A stretch of 47,275 nt of DNA from Ramlibacter sp. GTDB taxonomy: Bacteria; Pseudomonadota; Gammaproteobacteria; Burkholderiales; Burkholderiaceae_C. A program made the position numbers and the translations under genes. Below, one piece after another: positions 29,550-37,312 of the stretch. The notes under the pieces are model-generated. The model did not search any database, was not told the origin of the DNA, and saw only the letters and a list, made by a program, of their open reading frames with translations. Position 1 is the first letter of the stretch. The number at the start of each line of letters is the position of its first letter. Where the stretch lies: NCBI GenBank assembly GCA_014376765.1, contig JACMQX010000066.1, positions 1 to 47,275 on the forward strand, in the 5' to 3' direction.

Positions 29550-31304
29550 TCACGCCGGCTCTGGGAAAAACTCCTGCAGCCACAGCTTGGTCATCAGCAG
29601 CGTGCGCAGTTGCTTGGTGTGGTTGTGCAGGCCGCTGCGGTGCTCTTCCAGCATGACCTGCAGCTCATTCTGGTCGAACCGCCCTCCGTCCGGCAGGGCC
29701 AGGGTGTCGCGCGCCCATTGATGGAGCGGGCCCTTGATCCACTCGCCAATCGGCAGCGTGGGCATGGTCTTGGGGCGGAAGACGAAGTCATGGTCGAAGT
29801 AGCGCTCGGCCGCCTGCTTCAGGAAGTTCTTGCCCACGCCCTGGTAGAACTTGGAGGTGATGGGCAGGCGCGCAAACATCTCGCTCACCCGGTGGTCCAG
29901 GAAGGGCGCGCGGCCCTCAATGGACCAGCAGGCGCCCATGCGGTCGCCCTTGACAGAGTTGTTGCCGGGCATGAGCGAGTTCAGCTCATAGGCGGCCACC
30001 TGCTCCATCGGCTCCAGGTCGCTGAAGGGCTCCAGGATTTCCAGGAACTTGTCCAGCGCCCCTTCGGTGTGCGGGAAAAAGGCCGGGCTCATCATGCGGC
30101 GGCGGTCTTTTTCGGTGCTGTAGCTGATCAGGTCAAAGTAGCTGCGCATCGAGAAGTTGGCGCGCGTCATTTCCGAGAAAAATTGTTCGTTGTGGCGAAA
30201 GCCCAGCATCACTTCATCAGGCCCGTCGCCGGTGAACATGACGATCTTGCCCATCTCGTGCGCCTGACGCGACAGCAAAAAGAACAGGAAAAACGAGAAG
30301 TCCCCATGCGGCTGCTCCGCATGCTTGACGACGGAGCGCGCAATCTCGGGGATGTTGGCCGGGCGAATATCCAGCGCACTGAGGTTGATGTCCAGGCCCG
30401 CCGCCACGCGCTCCGCGTAGGAGAACTCGGAGAAGCCCTTGTCTTCAATGCGCAGGCCAATCGCGTCCAGTTGCGGGCGGTTCCACTGCGGCACCAGGCG
30501 GTTGGCAATGACAGATGAGTCCACACCGCCCGAGAGAAACAGGCCGCCGTCCACATCAAAACGCATCTGCAGCTTGATGGCTTCGTCCAGCGCGCGCTCC
30601 AGGTCTTCCTGCGTGGCGTCTACGCGCGGGCCTTCCAGCGGCCAGCTCCAGTAACGCACCGGCTCGGAGAACTGGCCTGCGCCATAGCGGATGAAGGTGC
30701 CCGGCGGCAGGTGGCGGATGCCCTCAAAGCAGGTTTCGGGTGGCGGGCAGTAGTTGAAGGTGAAGACATTGCCCAGCGCGCGTTCATTGACCTTGCGCTC
30801 GAATTTCGGCAAGGCCAGGATGGCTTTCATCTCGCTGGCAAAGGCCACCCCGCCTTCATAGGATGCGTAGAAGCAGGGCTTGATGCCCTGGCGGTCGCGC
30901 GCCAGCATGCCGGTCTCGGTGCGCTGGTCCCAGATGAAGAAGGCGAACATGCCGACCAGATCGTCCAGCATCTTCTCGCCCTTTTCGCACCACAGGTGCA
31001 CCAGCACCTCGGTGTCGCAGCGCGACTTGAACTTGTAGCCCTTGGCCTTGAGCTGCTCGCGCAGTTCAATGAAGTTGAAGATCTCGCCGTTGAACACGAC
31101 CCAGACCTTGCCGTCGGTGCTGGACATGGGCTGCATGCCGTTCTCCGGGTCCACCACCGCCAGGCGGGCATGGCCCAGCACCGCGCGGCCCAGTTCTTCC
31201 ACGCCCTGCTCATCGACGCCGCGGTACTTGATGCAGTCGATCATTCCCCACACGTCCTCTTTGGTCACGCTCCTGGCGTTGACCACGCCGGCTATTCCAC
31301 ACAT
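29550..31304 (-). CDS. asnB: Asparagine synthase, glutamine-hydrolysing type
   Basis: This 584-residue enzyme has an N-terminal class II glutaminase (Cys2 in MCGIAGV, RLAVVDPENG, FNGEIFNF, CDTEVLVHLW) and a C-terminal AMP-forming synthase with PP-loop LSGGVDSSV (257-265). Cys2 fixes the start. The usual RGPD segment is RGVD here. AsnB makes asparagine, but AsnB-like proteins in O-antigen clusters, such as WbpS, amidate uronic acids, so either is possible. It lies 12 bases after gcvPB and belongs to the same minus run. Confidence 0.88.
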   Translation of the reverse strand: MCGIAGVVNARSVTKEDVWGMIDCIKYRGVDEQGVEELGRAVLGHARLAVVDPENGMQPMSSTDGKVWVVFNGEIFNFIELREQLKAKGYKFKSRCDTEVLVHLWCEKGEKMLDDLVGMFAFFIWDQRTETGMLARDRQGIKPCFYASYEGGVAFASEMKAILALPKFERKVNERALGNVFTFNYCPPPETCFEGIRHLPPGTFIRYGAGQFSEPVRYWSWPLEGPRVDATQEDLERALDEAIKLQMRFDVDGGLFLSGGVDSSVIANRLVPQWNRPQLDAIGLRIEDKGFSEFSYAERVAAGLDINLSALDIRPANIPEIARSVVKHAEQPHGDFSFFLFFLLSRQAHEMGKIVMFTGDGPDEVMLGFRHNEQFFSEMTRANFSMRSYFDLISYSTEKDRRRMMSPAFFPHTEGALDKFLEILEPFSDLEPMEQVAAYELNSLMPGNNSVKGDRMGACWSIEGRAPFLDHRVSEMFARLPITSKFYQGVGKNFLKQAAERYFDHDFVFRPKTMPTLPIGEWIKGPLHQWARDTLALPDGGRFDQNELQVMLEEHRSGLHNHTKQLRTLLMTKLWLQEFFPEPA

Positions 31305-31316
31305 GGCAAATCCTCT

Positions 31317-32828
31317 TCAAGTCTTCAAATCGATTCGGGCAATCTTGCGGGAGAGCGGCGCGCTCTCCACCAGCGCTTCGTCCGTGGCGTCTTCGTTGAA
31401 CACCTTGCGGAAGATGCCGACCTGGTAGTCCAGGCTGGCCTTGGTTTCGGTCTCGGTCGGCTCGATCAGCATGGCCGACTTCAGGTCGCCCGGAAAGTAC
31501 ACGCAGCCCGCGCCCACGAGGGTGGGCGGGTGGATGCCGTAGTCAATCAGCCGCTTGGCAAACTGCCGCGCCGAGGTGTTGAGTTTTTCGCCGGACAACA
31601 GGGTCTCGTGCTTGCAGAACTGGTCGTAGACCGGCGGCAGCATGGGGGCCAGCTGGTGCTGCAGGTAGTTGGCGTTGAGGACTGCGTTTTCGGACGCTTC
31701 ACGCAGGCCTTGCGCGCCCATGGTGCGCAGGTAGCCGTAGGCGCGCAACAGCACGCCTACGTGGCCGTGGAAACTTTTCATGCGGCCGACGGCGAAGGGA
31801 CGGCTTGCATCGGCCTGGCCTGGCTCAGCTTCGCGCTGGTCCGCATCCCGCTGGGCCACCCCGTTCTTGCGCACCGCCACCGGGCTGGGCAGGTAGTCGG
31901 CCAGCGCGGCTTTTACGGCCACCGGGCCGGCACCCGGCCCCCCGCCGCCGTGCGGGGTTGAAAAGGTTTTGTGCACGTTGACGTGCACCACATCAAAGCC
32001 CATGTCGCCGGGGCGCACGATGCCCATCAGCGCATTCAGGTTGGCGCCGTCGTAGTACAGCAGCGAGCCGTTGGCGTGCACGGCGTCGGCAATCTCCACG
32101 ATCTGGTCCTCGAACAGGCCCAGGGTGGACGGGTTGGTCAGCATGAAGGCCGCAACCTCGGGCGTGAGCATCTCGCGCAGCGCCACCAGGTCCACCCGGC
32201 CCTTGAGGTCTGAGGGGACGATGCGGCAGTCAAACCCCGCCATCGCGGCAGAGGCCGGGTTGGTGCCGTGGGCCGAGTCGGGCACGAGCACGATGGGGCG
32301 GCGATTGCCCAGCCTCGCAAAGTGCGCGCGGATCACCAGCAGCCCGGCCAGCTCGCCATGCGCGCCGGCGGCGGGCGCCAGGCAGCAGGCGTCCATGCCG
32401 GTGACTTCACAGATCATGGCCTGCAGGCGTTCGTACAGCTCCCAGACGCCGCCCAGGGTGTCGGCGTCCTGCATCGGGTGCGCGTCGATGAAGCCTGGCA
32501 ATCTGGCCAGCTCGTCGTTGCGCTTGGGGTTGTACTTCATGGTGCAGGAGCCAAGCGGGTACGGGCCGTTGTCCACCCCGTGGGACTCCTGGCTCAGGCG
32601 CGTGAAGTGGCGAACCACATCAACCTCGGCCACTTCCGGCAGGCCGATGGCGGTGCGCTGGCGGGCAAAGGCTGGCGGTGCCGGCGTCTTGAGCAGGGTT
32701 GACGAGCCCGCGAAAACATCGCTGGCCGCGCCCGCGCGGTGCAGCTCGATGATCGTCTGCGACGCACCTGTTTTTGTCGCAGGTGCGTTGGCCGTGGCGT
32801 TCAATGTGGTGGTGTGGTTTGCAGGCAT
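31317..32828 (-). CDS. gcvPB: Glycine dehydrogenase (decarboxylating) subunit 2
   Basis: GcvPB is the PLP-bearing half of a split P-protein, which decarboxylates glycine and passes aminomethyl to lipoyl-GcvH. The protein has 503 residues. The PLP lysine is Lys287 in VNVHKTFSTPHGGGGPGAGP, and SCTMKYNPKRN and PDSAHGTNPA are typical. ATG 32828 is chosen, with AGGAG upstream and the gcvPA stop one base away. About 25 unusual residues rich in Asp, Gln and Ala (321-343) sit after SPVAVRKNG. No gcvH or gcvT is in the window. Confidence 0.92.
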   Translation of the reverse strand: MPANHTTTLNATANAPATKTGASQTIIELHRAGAASDVFAGSSTLLKTPAPPAFARQRTAIGLPEVAEVDVVRHFTRLSQESHGVDNGPYPLGSCTMKYNPKRNDELARLPGFIDAHPMQDADTLGGVWELYERLQAMICEVTGMDACCLAPAAGAHGELAGLLVIRAHFARLGNRRPIVLVPDSAHGTNPASAAMAGFDCRIVPSDLKGRVDLVALREMLTPEVAAFMLTNPSTLGLFEDQIVEIADAVHANGSLLYYDGANLNALMGIVRPGDMGFDVVHVNVHKTFSTPHGGGGPGAGPVAVKAALADYLPSPVAVRKNGVAQRDADQREAEPGQADASRPFAVGRMKSFHGHVGVLLRAYGYLRTMGAQGLREASENAVLNANYLQHQLAPMLPPVYDQFCKHETLLSGEKLNTSARQFAKRLIDYGIHPPTLVGAGCVYFPGDLKSAMLIEPTETETKASLDYQVGIFRKVFNEDATDEALVESAPLSRKIARIDLKT

Positions 32829-32829
32829 G

Positions 32830-34203
32830 TCAGGACTCCTGCAGGCAGGCACGCGCCTCGCGCACATAGGCCTCAAGGTCGGCACGGCTCTTGGTCTCAG
32901 TCACCGCGACCAGCAAGGCACGGTTGTGGCCGGCCACAGCCTCTTCAACAGGGACGCCGGCAAAGATTCCCCGCTTGCGCAGGCATGCGCAGAACACCGC
33001 TGCGTCAATCGGAAGTTCCACCGCAAACTCATTGAAGTGCACGCCGCTGCACAGGGCCTTGACGCCAGGCAAGGCGCACAGCAGCTCGCGCAGCAAGGCG
33101 GCATTCGCGGCATTGACCTGGGCGATGCGCATGAAGTTGCTTTCGCCCAGGCAGGCCATGTAGATGGCGGCGCGGATGGCGTTCAGCGCCTGGTTGGAGC
33201 AGATGTGGCTGGTGGCACGGTCGCGCGCGACATGCTGCTCGCGGTCTTCCTTGACCAGCGCATAACCCAGCTTGCCGTTCAGGTCATGCACCCTGCCGAC
33301 CAGGCGGCCCGGCAAGTAGCGCTCCAGCGACTTGGCGCAGGCAATGATGCCCAGGTAAGGCCCACCAGCGCTGAGCGGCAGGCCCAGCGGCTGGCCCTCG
33401 CACACCACAATGTCGGCGCCCAGCTTGCCCGGTGCTTCCAGCCAGCCGCACAGCAGCGGGTTGACGCAGACCGCGAGCAAGGTGTTGTTCTGTTTGCACA
33501 ACTGGGAGATGGCAGCGACGTCTTCAATCACGCCCAGCGCATTGGGCGTTTGCAGCACGGCGCCAGCCACATCACCGGCTGACAAGGCCCGGGCCAGCGC
33601 TGCTTCATCCAGCTGGCCGGTCTGCGGGTTGCGGGCGACGCAATCCACCGTCACGCCGCGCGGCACCAGGTAGGTGGCCAGCACTTCGCGGTATTGCGGC
33701 CAGAGCGTGCCGGTGACCACCACGCGGCGCTTGCCTGTGGCCGAGCACATCATCCAGCAGGACTCGGCCAGGGCTGTGGCGCCGTCATACACCGAGCAGT
33801 TGACCGAGGCCTGGCCCAGCAGCCTGCCTGTGAGGATCTGGAACTCGAACAAGGCCTGCAGCAGGCCCTGGCTCATCTCGGGCTGGTAGGGGGTGTAGGC
33901 GGTGAGAAATTCACCGCGCGAGACGATGGCGTCCACCACGGCGGGGATGTAGTGCTCATAAGCGCCACCGCCCAGAAAGCTGGAATGCGTGAGCACCGAG
34001 CTGTTCATCGCGGCCATGGCCCGCACATCCCGCATCAGCTCCCACTCGGACAGGGCCGCCGGCAAGTCGAGCTCGCGGCGCAGGCGGACCGAAGCGGGCA
34101 CGTCGGCAAACAATTGCTCAATGGAATGCAGGCCCATCACCTGCAGCATGGCTTGCACGTCCGAGCCGGTGTGCACGTTGTACCCGACGGGTTTTCGCTC
34201 CAT
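32830..34203 (-). CDS. gcvPA: Glycine dehydrogenase (decarboxylating) subunit 1
   Basis: GcvPA is the PLP-less partner of the two-subunit P-protein. Typical segments are MLQVMGLHSIEQLFADVP, SFLGGGAYEHYIPAVV, AYTPYQPEMSQGLLQALFEFQ and SNQALNAIRAAIYM. ATG 34203 gives 457 residues; GTG 34230 would add nine. Split P-proteins are common in Gram-positives, archaea and some proteobacteria, while Burkholderiales usually have one long GcvP, so this pair is probably an accessory or transferred copy. A good -10 box lies about 80 bases upstream. Confidence 0.9.
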   Translation of the reverse strand: MERKPVGYNVHTGSDVQAMLQVMGLHSIEQLFADVPASVRLRRELDLPAALSEWELMRDVRAMAAMNSSVLTHSSFLGGGAYEHYIPAVVDAIVSRGEFLTAYTPYQPEMSQGLLQALFEFQILTGRLLGQASVNCSVYDGATALAESCWMMCSATGKRRVVVTGTLWPQYREVLATYLVPRGVTVDCVARNPQTGQLDEAALARALSAGDVAGAVLQTPNALGVIEDVAAISQLCKQNNTLLAVCVNPLLCGWLEAPGKLGADIVVCEGQPLGLPLSAGGPYLGIIACAKSLERYLPGRLVGRVHDLNGKLGYALVKEDREQHVARDRATSHICSNQALNAIRAAIYMACLGESNFMRIAQVNAANAALLRELLCALPGVKALCSGVHFNEFAVELPIDAAVFCACLRKRGIFAGVPVEEAVAGHNRALLVAVTETKSRADLEAYVREARACLQES

Positions 34204-34285
34204 CAGAGAGTCATTCTGTCTTTGATTCACGAGAGGGAAAGCGCCTGTGGGCGCGAGGTTAAGGACCGCTTGGCTGCTGCTGCCG

Positions 34286-34291
34286 ATTATA
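34286..34291 (-). promoter_or_regulatory. Candidate -10 box for the gcvPA operon
   Basis: On the minus strand TATAAT occurs exactly at 34291-34286, preceded by GC-rich DNA with only a weak -35 (CGGTCA, 16 bases upstream). Transcription would begin near 34279 and reach gcvPA after about 75 bases. The 34204-34374 gap holds no gene. I see no glycine-riboswitch pattern there by eye. Confidence 0.35.
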
Positions 34292-34374
34292 GGCGGGGCA
34301 CTGGTTTTGACCGGCCCTTCAGCGCCCTGGCCGAGCCGCGCCTGACCTGCGGGCTGCGCAGGGGAGCGAACGGT

Positions 34375-34929
34375 TCAATTGGCTTTTGAGCCCCCCAGCC
34401 GCTTGACGGTCCAGGCCATGATTTTCAGGTCCAGCCACACGCTGGATTCGCGCACGTACTGCAGGTCAAGGGCCAGGCCCTGCTGCACGCTCGCCTGCGA
34501 ACGCAACAGGGCCTGCGACAGGCCGGTGATGCCGGGCCGCACGCTCAGGCGCAGCGCGCGATCGGCATCGCTGTACAAATCATGCTGGGCCGGCACATTC
34601 GGCCTGGGCCCCACCAGGCTCATCTCGCCCTTGAGGACATTGAGCAGTTGGGGCAATTCGTCAATGCTGGTGCGGCGGATGAAGCGCCCCAGCCGCGTGA
34701 TGCGAGGGTCGTTGTCCGACGTGAAATACGGCCCCACGGCCGCCGCATTGCGCACCATGCTGCGAAATTTGTACATGCCGAACTCACGCCCTTTTCGCCC
34801 CACCCGCACCTGCAGGAAAAGCACTGGCGCGCCGTCTTGCAGCAGGATCAGCAGAGCGGTGCCCAGCAGCAAGGGGCTGAGCACCAGCAGCGCTGCCAGT
34901 GACAGCACGATGTCCATCCCGCGCTTCAC
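34375..34929 (-). CDS. Undecaprenyl-phosphate phosphoglycosyl transferase (PglC/WcaJ type)
   Basis: This small monotopic enzyme transfers a sugar-1-phosphate to undecaprenyl phosphate and starts a lipid-linked glycan. Its 184 residues include a re-entrant hydrophobic helix (MDIVLSLAALLVLSPLLLG), YKFRSMV, RRTSIDELPQLLNVLKGEMS, LVGPRP and RPGITGL. The minimal PglC-like size, without the long N-terminal membrane part of WcaJ, is notable. The start is GTG 34929, overlapping the aldolase stop by four bases. The PglF-type dehydratase at the other end of the island could make its nucleotide-sugar substrate. Confidence 0.92.
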   Translation of the reverse strand: MKRGMDIVLSLAALLVLSPLLLGTALLILLQDGAPVLFLQVRVGRKGREFGMYKFRSMVRNAAAVGPYFTSDNDPRITRLGRFIRRTSIDELPQLLNVLKGEMSLVGPRPNVPAQHDLYSDADRALRLSVRPGITGLSQALLRSQASVQQGLALDLQYVRESSVWLDLKIMAWTVKRLGGSKAN

Positions 34930-35732
34930 GCCGGCTGACCCATGCGGGAGGCAATGAGCGCGATGACGCCATGGATGCGCTCGCGGTCTGCTTCCATCTG
35001 CTGTACATTTCGCCCGGCCAGTTGCTGCTCGGCCTGGCGCAGCGCCTCAACCTGCTCTTCAAAGCTACCGGCACTATCGATGTTGTGAAAGGTGCGCGAC
35101 AGGATCACCGCGCCCGACTTCAGGCGCAGGTGTTCAGCCAGCACATCCCGCCCCGGCAGCAGGCCCTCGTCCAGCCGGGCGATGCCGCCAAAGCCAAAGC
35201 GCAGGCCGTGGCCGCCTGCGGCGGTGGCGACGCGATCCACCAGGCCGCGCGCCAAAGGCTCGAACATGAAGCGGCATCCCAGCGACAGGTGCAAATCGTT
35301 CAGGCCCACAAACACTTCTGCAAGGCCGGGCGTGGCGATCCACTCATCAATCGAGGCCAGGGCCTGGGCGGTTTCCAGCAAGGGCACGATGGGCCTGCGC
35401 CCCGCGACGATGGCTGAAAACCCGGCCAGCTCCGCAGCTGAAAAAAACATCGGCAGCATGAGCAGGTCGGCTCCGCCCGCGAGCACGGCGTCGACTTCAG
35501 CGCGGGTTCCTTCATGCAAGGGGTTCACGCGGACCATGAGTAGCGCCTGTGTCAGCACGTCCTTGATCCTGGCTACATCGGCCAGCTGGTGCGCACTGAT
35601 GAAGGTATTGCGGCCGGCCTGCCGTTCGGCCTTGCCCATGCGCTCCAGGTCCACAAACAGGCGCATGCCGGGCAGCGCGTCGCAACGCCGGGCAAAGGCG
35701 GGGTCGTTGGTGATCTGCAGCAGGTCAAGCAT
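34926..35732 (-). CDS. HpcH/HpaI-type aldolase
   Basis: A 268-residue (beta/alpha)8 metal-dependent aldolase or citrate-lyase-like protein. PLLETAQALASIDEWIATPG carries the metal-binding glutamate and VFVGLNDLHLSLG the aspartate, and RFGFGGIARL closes the barrel. Members cleave or form carbon bonds with pyruvate or acyl-CoA. The start MLDLLQITND is at 35732; the longer open frame upstream overlaps the flippase gene and is a shadow. Its place between a flippase and a phosphoglycosyl transferase is odd for a catabolic enzyme and suggests a glycan precursor role. Confidence 0.8.
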   Translation of the reverse strand: MLDLLQITNDPAFARRCDALPGMRLFVDLERMGKAERQAGRNTFISAHQLADVARIKDVLTQALLMVRVNPLHEGTRAEVDAVLAGGADLLMLPMFFSAAELAGFSAIVAGRRPIVPLLETAQALASIDEWIATPGLAEVFVGLNDLHLSLGCRFMFEPLARGLVDRVATAAGGHGLRFGFGGIARLDEGLLPGRDVLAEHLRLKSGAVILSRTFHNIDSAGSFEEQVEALRQAEQQLAGRNVQQMEADRERIHGVIALIASRMGQPA

Positions 35733-35740
35733 GTGGCGAA

Positions 35741-37204
35741 TTATCGTTTCAGCGCGGCTTTGAGGACCGGGCTGGCGAGGTAGCTGCCTGCCAGCAGCAA
35801 GGCAGCGGCAAAGCCCGTTGCAGCAAGAATCAGCACGGGATGCTGGCCCGCGAGCCAGGGCCGCAGGCCAGCACCTGCGGCGCACAACAAGGCTGGCACC
35901 GCCATCTCGCGCCAGGGCAGCGCCGGCAGGGCCTGGTCGCGCGCAGCCCACAGCAACAGCACCACTGCCACGCACAAGCCGAGGGTCATGGCCAGCATCA
36001 TCGCCGGGCCCTGTTGCACACCGAAGGCCGCAAGGGCGGCCAACGCCGCAAGATAGGCCAGCGCGGCCGCAGGCAAACGCCCCAGCGTGGCGAGCACCAG
36101 CACCAGCACGGCCATCAGGGCCTGGGGTAACAGCGTCCACGCGCCCAGCGCTGCCCAGTAAGCGACCTCGGCCACCTGCTCCGGGCCCATGCGGCCCCAG
36201 CCGAAAAGCAGGCGGGTCAGCGGCACTGCGCCCAGCCACAAGGCCAGTGCGGCAGCGCAGGCCAGCGTCCAGGCCAGCATGAAGGCGGCGCGCAACTGCA
36301 CAGTGAATTCGCGCCCCGCCGCAAAGGCCCGGGTGAAGGCGGGGAAAGCCAGCGTCGCCACTACCTGGATCGCCAGCTGGTTGGGCAACTCCACCAGCTT
36401 CCAGGCATAGCTGAAGGTGGCCAGCGCGCCTTCGCCACTGCCCGAGACCAGGCTGCGCGCCAGCAGCGGAAACGCGGCCGGGGCGGCGGTGGCCAGCAGG
36501 GCCCAACACCAGATCTTCCAGTGCGGCAGGCCTTTGATCAGTTCACCGGCTTGATCCGGTTCATGCTGCGCAAGCGGTGCCGGTTGCAGCCGGCGCAGCC
36601 GCCAGGCCAGAAAGCTCAGGCGCATCACAAAGGCCAGCAGCAGCCCCGCGCCCAGTGCCAGCACGATGGCGGATGGCTGCGCCATGCCGGCGGCCAGCAG
36701 CATGGCGCCAATCACCACGCCGGTGTGGACCACATTCATGCCGTACATGCCGACCACATCGCGCTCATGCTGCAGCCGCGTGTACCAGACCAGGGTGAGC
36801 AGCGACAGCGGCACGGCCAATGCCGCCCAGCGCATACCGGCCCGGAGCTGCGGCAGCATGTCGCCGCCTACGCCAGGCGCGAGCACGGTACTCAGGACTT
36901 GAGGCCAGAGCAGGACCCACGCGGCCAGCGCTACGCCGACTGCGAGAAAGATGTGGGACGTCCTTCGCTGGCTGGCCGCAAGCGCCTGTGGCGTCTGACG
37001 AGCCCACCAGGGCAAGAGCGCGTAAGACAAGGCGCCGCCAGCGAGGATCGTGCTGGCCAGGTCGGGCAGGGTCAGCATCACCACCACCATGTCGGCCACT
37101 GCCGTGGTCCCGAAGCTGTATGCCTGGACCGATTCGCGCAGCAGCCCCAGCACACGGCTGAGCAGGAGCAAACCCATGGAGATGACTGCGGCGCGCAAAT
37201 ACAT
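35741..37204 (-). CDS. MurJ/MviN-like lipid-linked glycan flippase
   Basis: This 487-residue protein has about 13-14 hydrophobic helices and the MviN start RVLGLLRESVQAYSFGTT, followed by the LPDLASTILAGGALSYALLP segment. MurJ exports lipid II; this one is more likely a paralogue for another lipid-linked glycan, since it is grouped with the phosphoglycosyl transferase and lies inside the island. Whether the genome has another murJ is unknown from this window. It is the first gene of the minus run and diverges from lysS over 108 bases. Confidence 0.85.
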   Translation of the reverse strand: MYLRAAVISMGLLLLSRVLGLLRESVQAYSFGTTAVADMVVVMLTLPDLASTILAGGALSYALLPWWARQTPQALAASQRRTSHIFLAVGVALAAWVLLWPQVLSTVLAPGVGGDMLPQLRAGMRWAALAVPLSLLTLVWYTRLQHERDVVGMYGMNVVHTGVVIGAMLLAAGMAQPSAIVLALGAGLLLAFVMRLSFLAWRLRRLQPAPLAQHEPDQAGELIKGLPHWKIWCWALLATAAPAAFPLLARSLVSGSGEGALATFSYAWKLVELPNQLAIQVVATLAFPAFTRAFAAGREFTVQLRAAFMLAWTLACAAALALWLGAVPLTRLLFGWGRMGPEQVAEVAYWAALGAWTLLPQALMAVLVLVLATLGRLPAAALAYLAALAALAAFGVQQGPAMMLAMTLGLCVAVVLLLWAARDQALPALPWREMAVPALLCAAGAGLRPWLAGQHPVLILAATGFAAALLLAGSYLASPVLKAALKR

Positions 37205-37230
37205 ATGGGCGCGATTATCCGGGCGGCGGC

Positions 37231-37260
37231 CGCCTGCACGGCAGGCGCCCTGAAGGCGCC
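37231..37260. other. Two overlapping hairpins before lysS
   Basis: CGCCTGC (37231-37237) pairs perfectly with GCAGGCG (37241-37247), and GGCGCC (37244-37249) pairs with GGCGCC (37255-37260). The two stems share bases and exclude each other. They lie between the flippase start and lysS. They may be part of a divergent control region or a chance result of high GC. Confidence 0.3.
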
Positions 37261-37273
37261 CCGCGCAAAAACC

Positions 37274-37279
37274 TAAAAT
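37274..37279 (+). promoter_or_regulatory. Possible -10 box for lysS
   Basis: TAAAAT at 37274-37279 is the best -10 match in the AT-richer stretch before lysS. The possible -35 upstream (CTGAAG at 37250-37255) is poor. The implied leader is about 27 bases and has no clear ribosome-binding site. Confidence 0.25.
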
Positions 37280-37312
37280 CAGGGCTTGTCGCTTTAAAAG
37301 ATTGCTTCCCCC

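Noticed and set aside
34204..34374. A glycine riboswitch before gcvPA
   Set aside because: The leader is short and I cannot find the tandem aptamer pattern by eye; a covariance-model search would be needed.
35733..36509. Upstream extension of the aldolase frame to 527 residues
   Set aside because: It runs antisense-free but within the flippase gene in another frame, and the added part is a Gly/Ala/Arg-rich shadow. The family start at 35732 gives a normal length.
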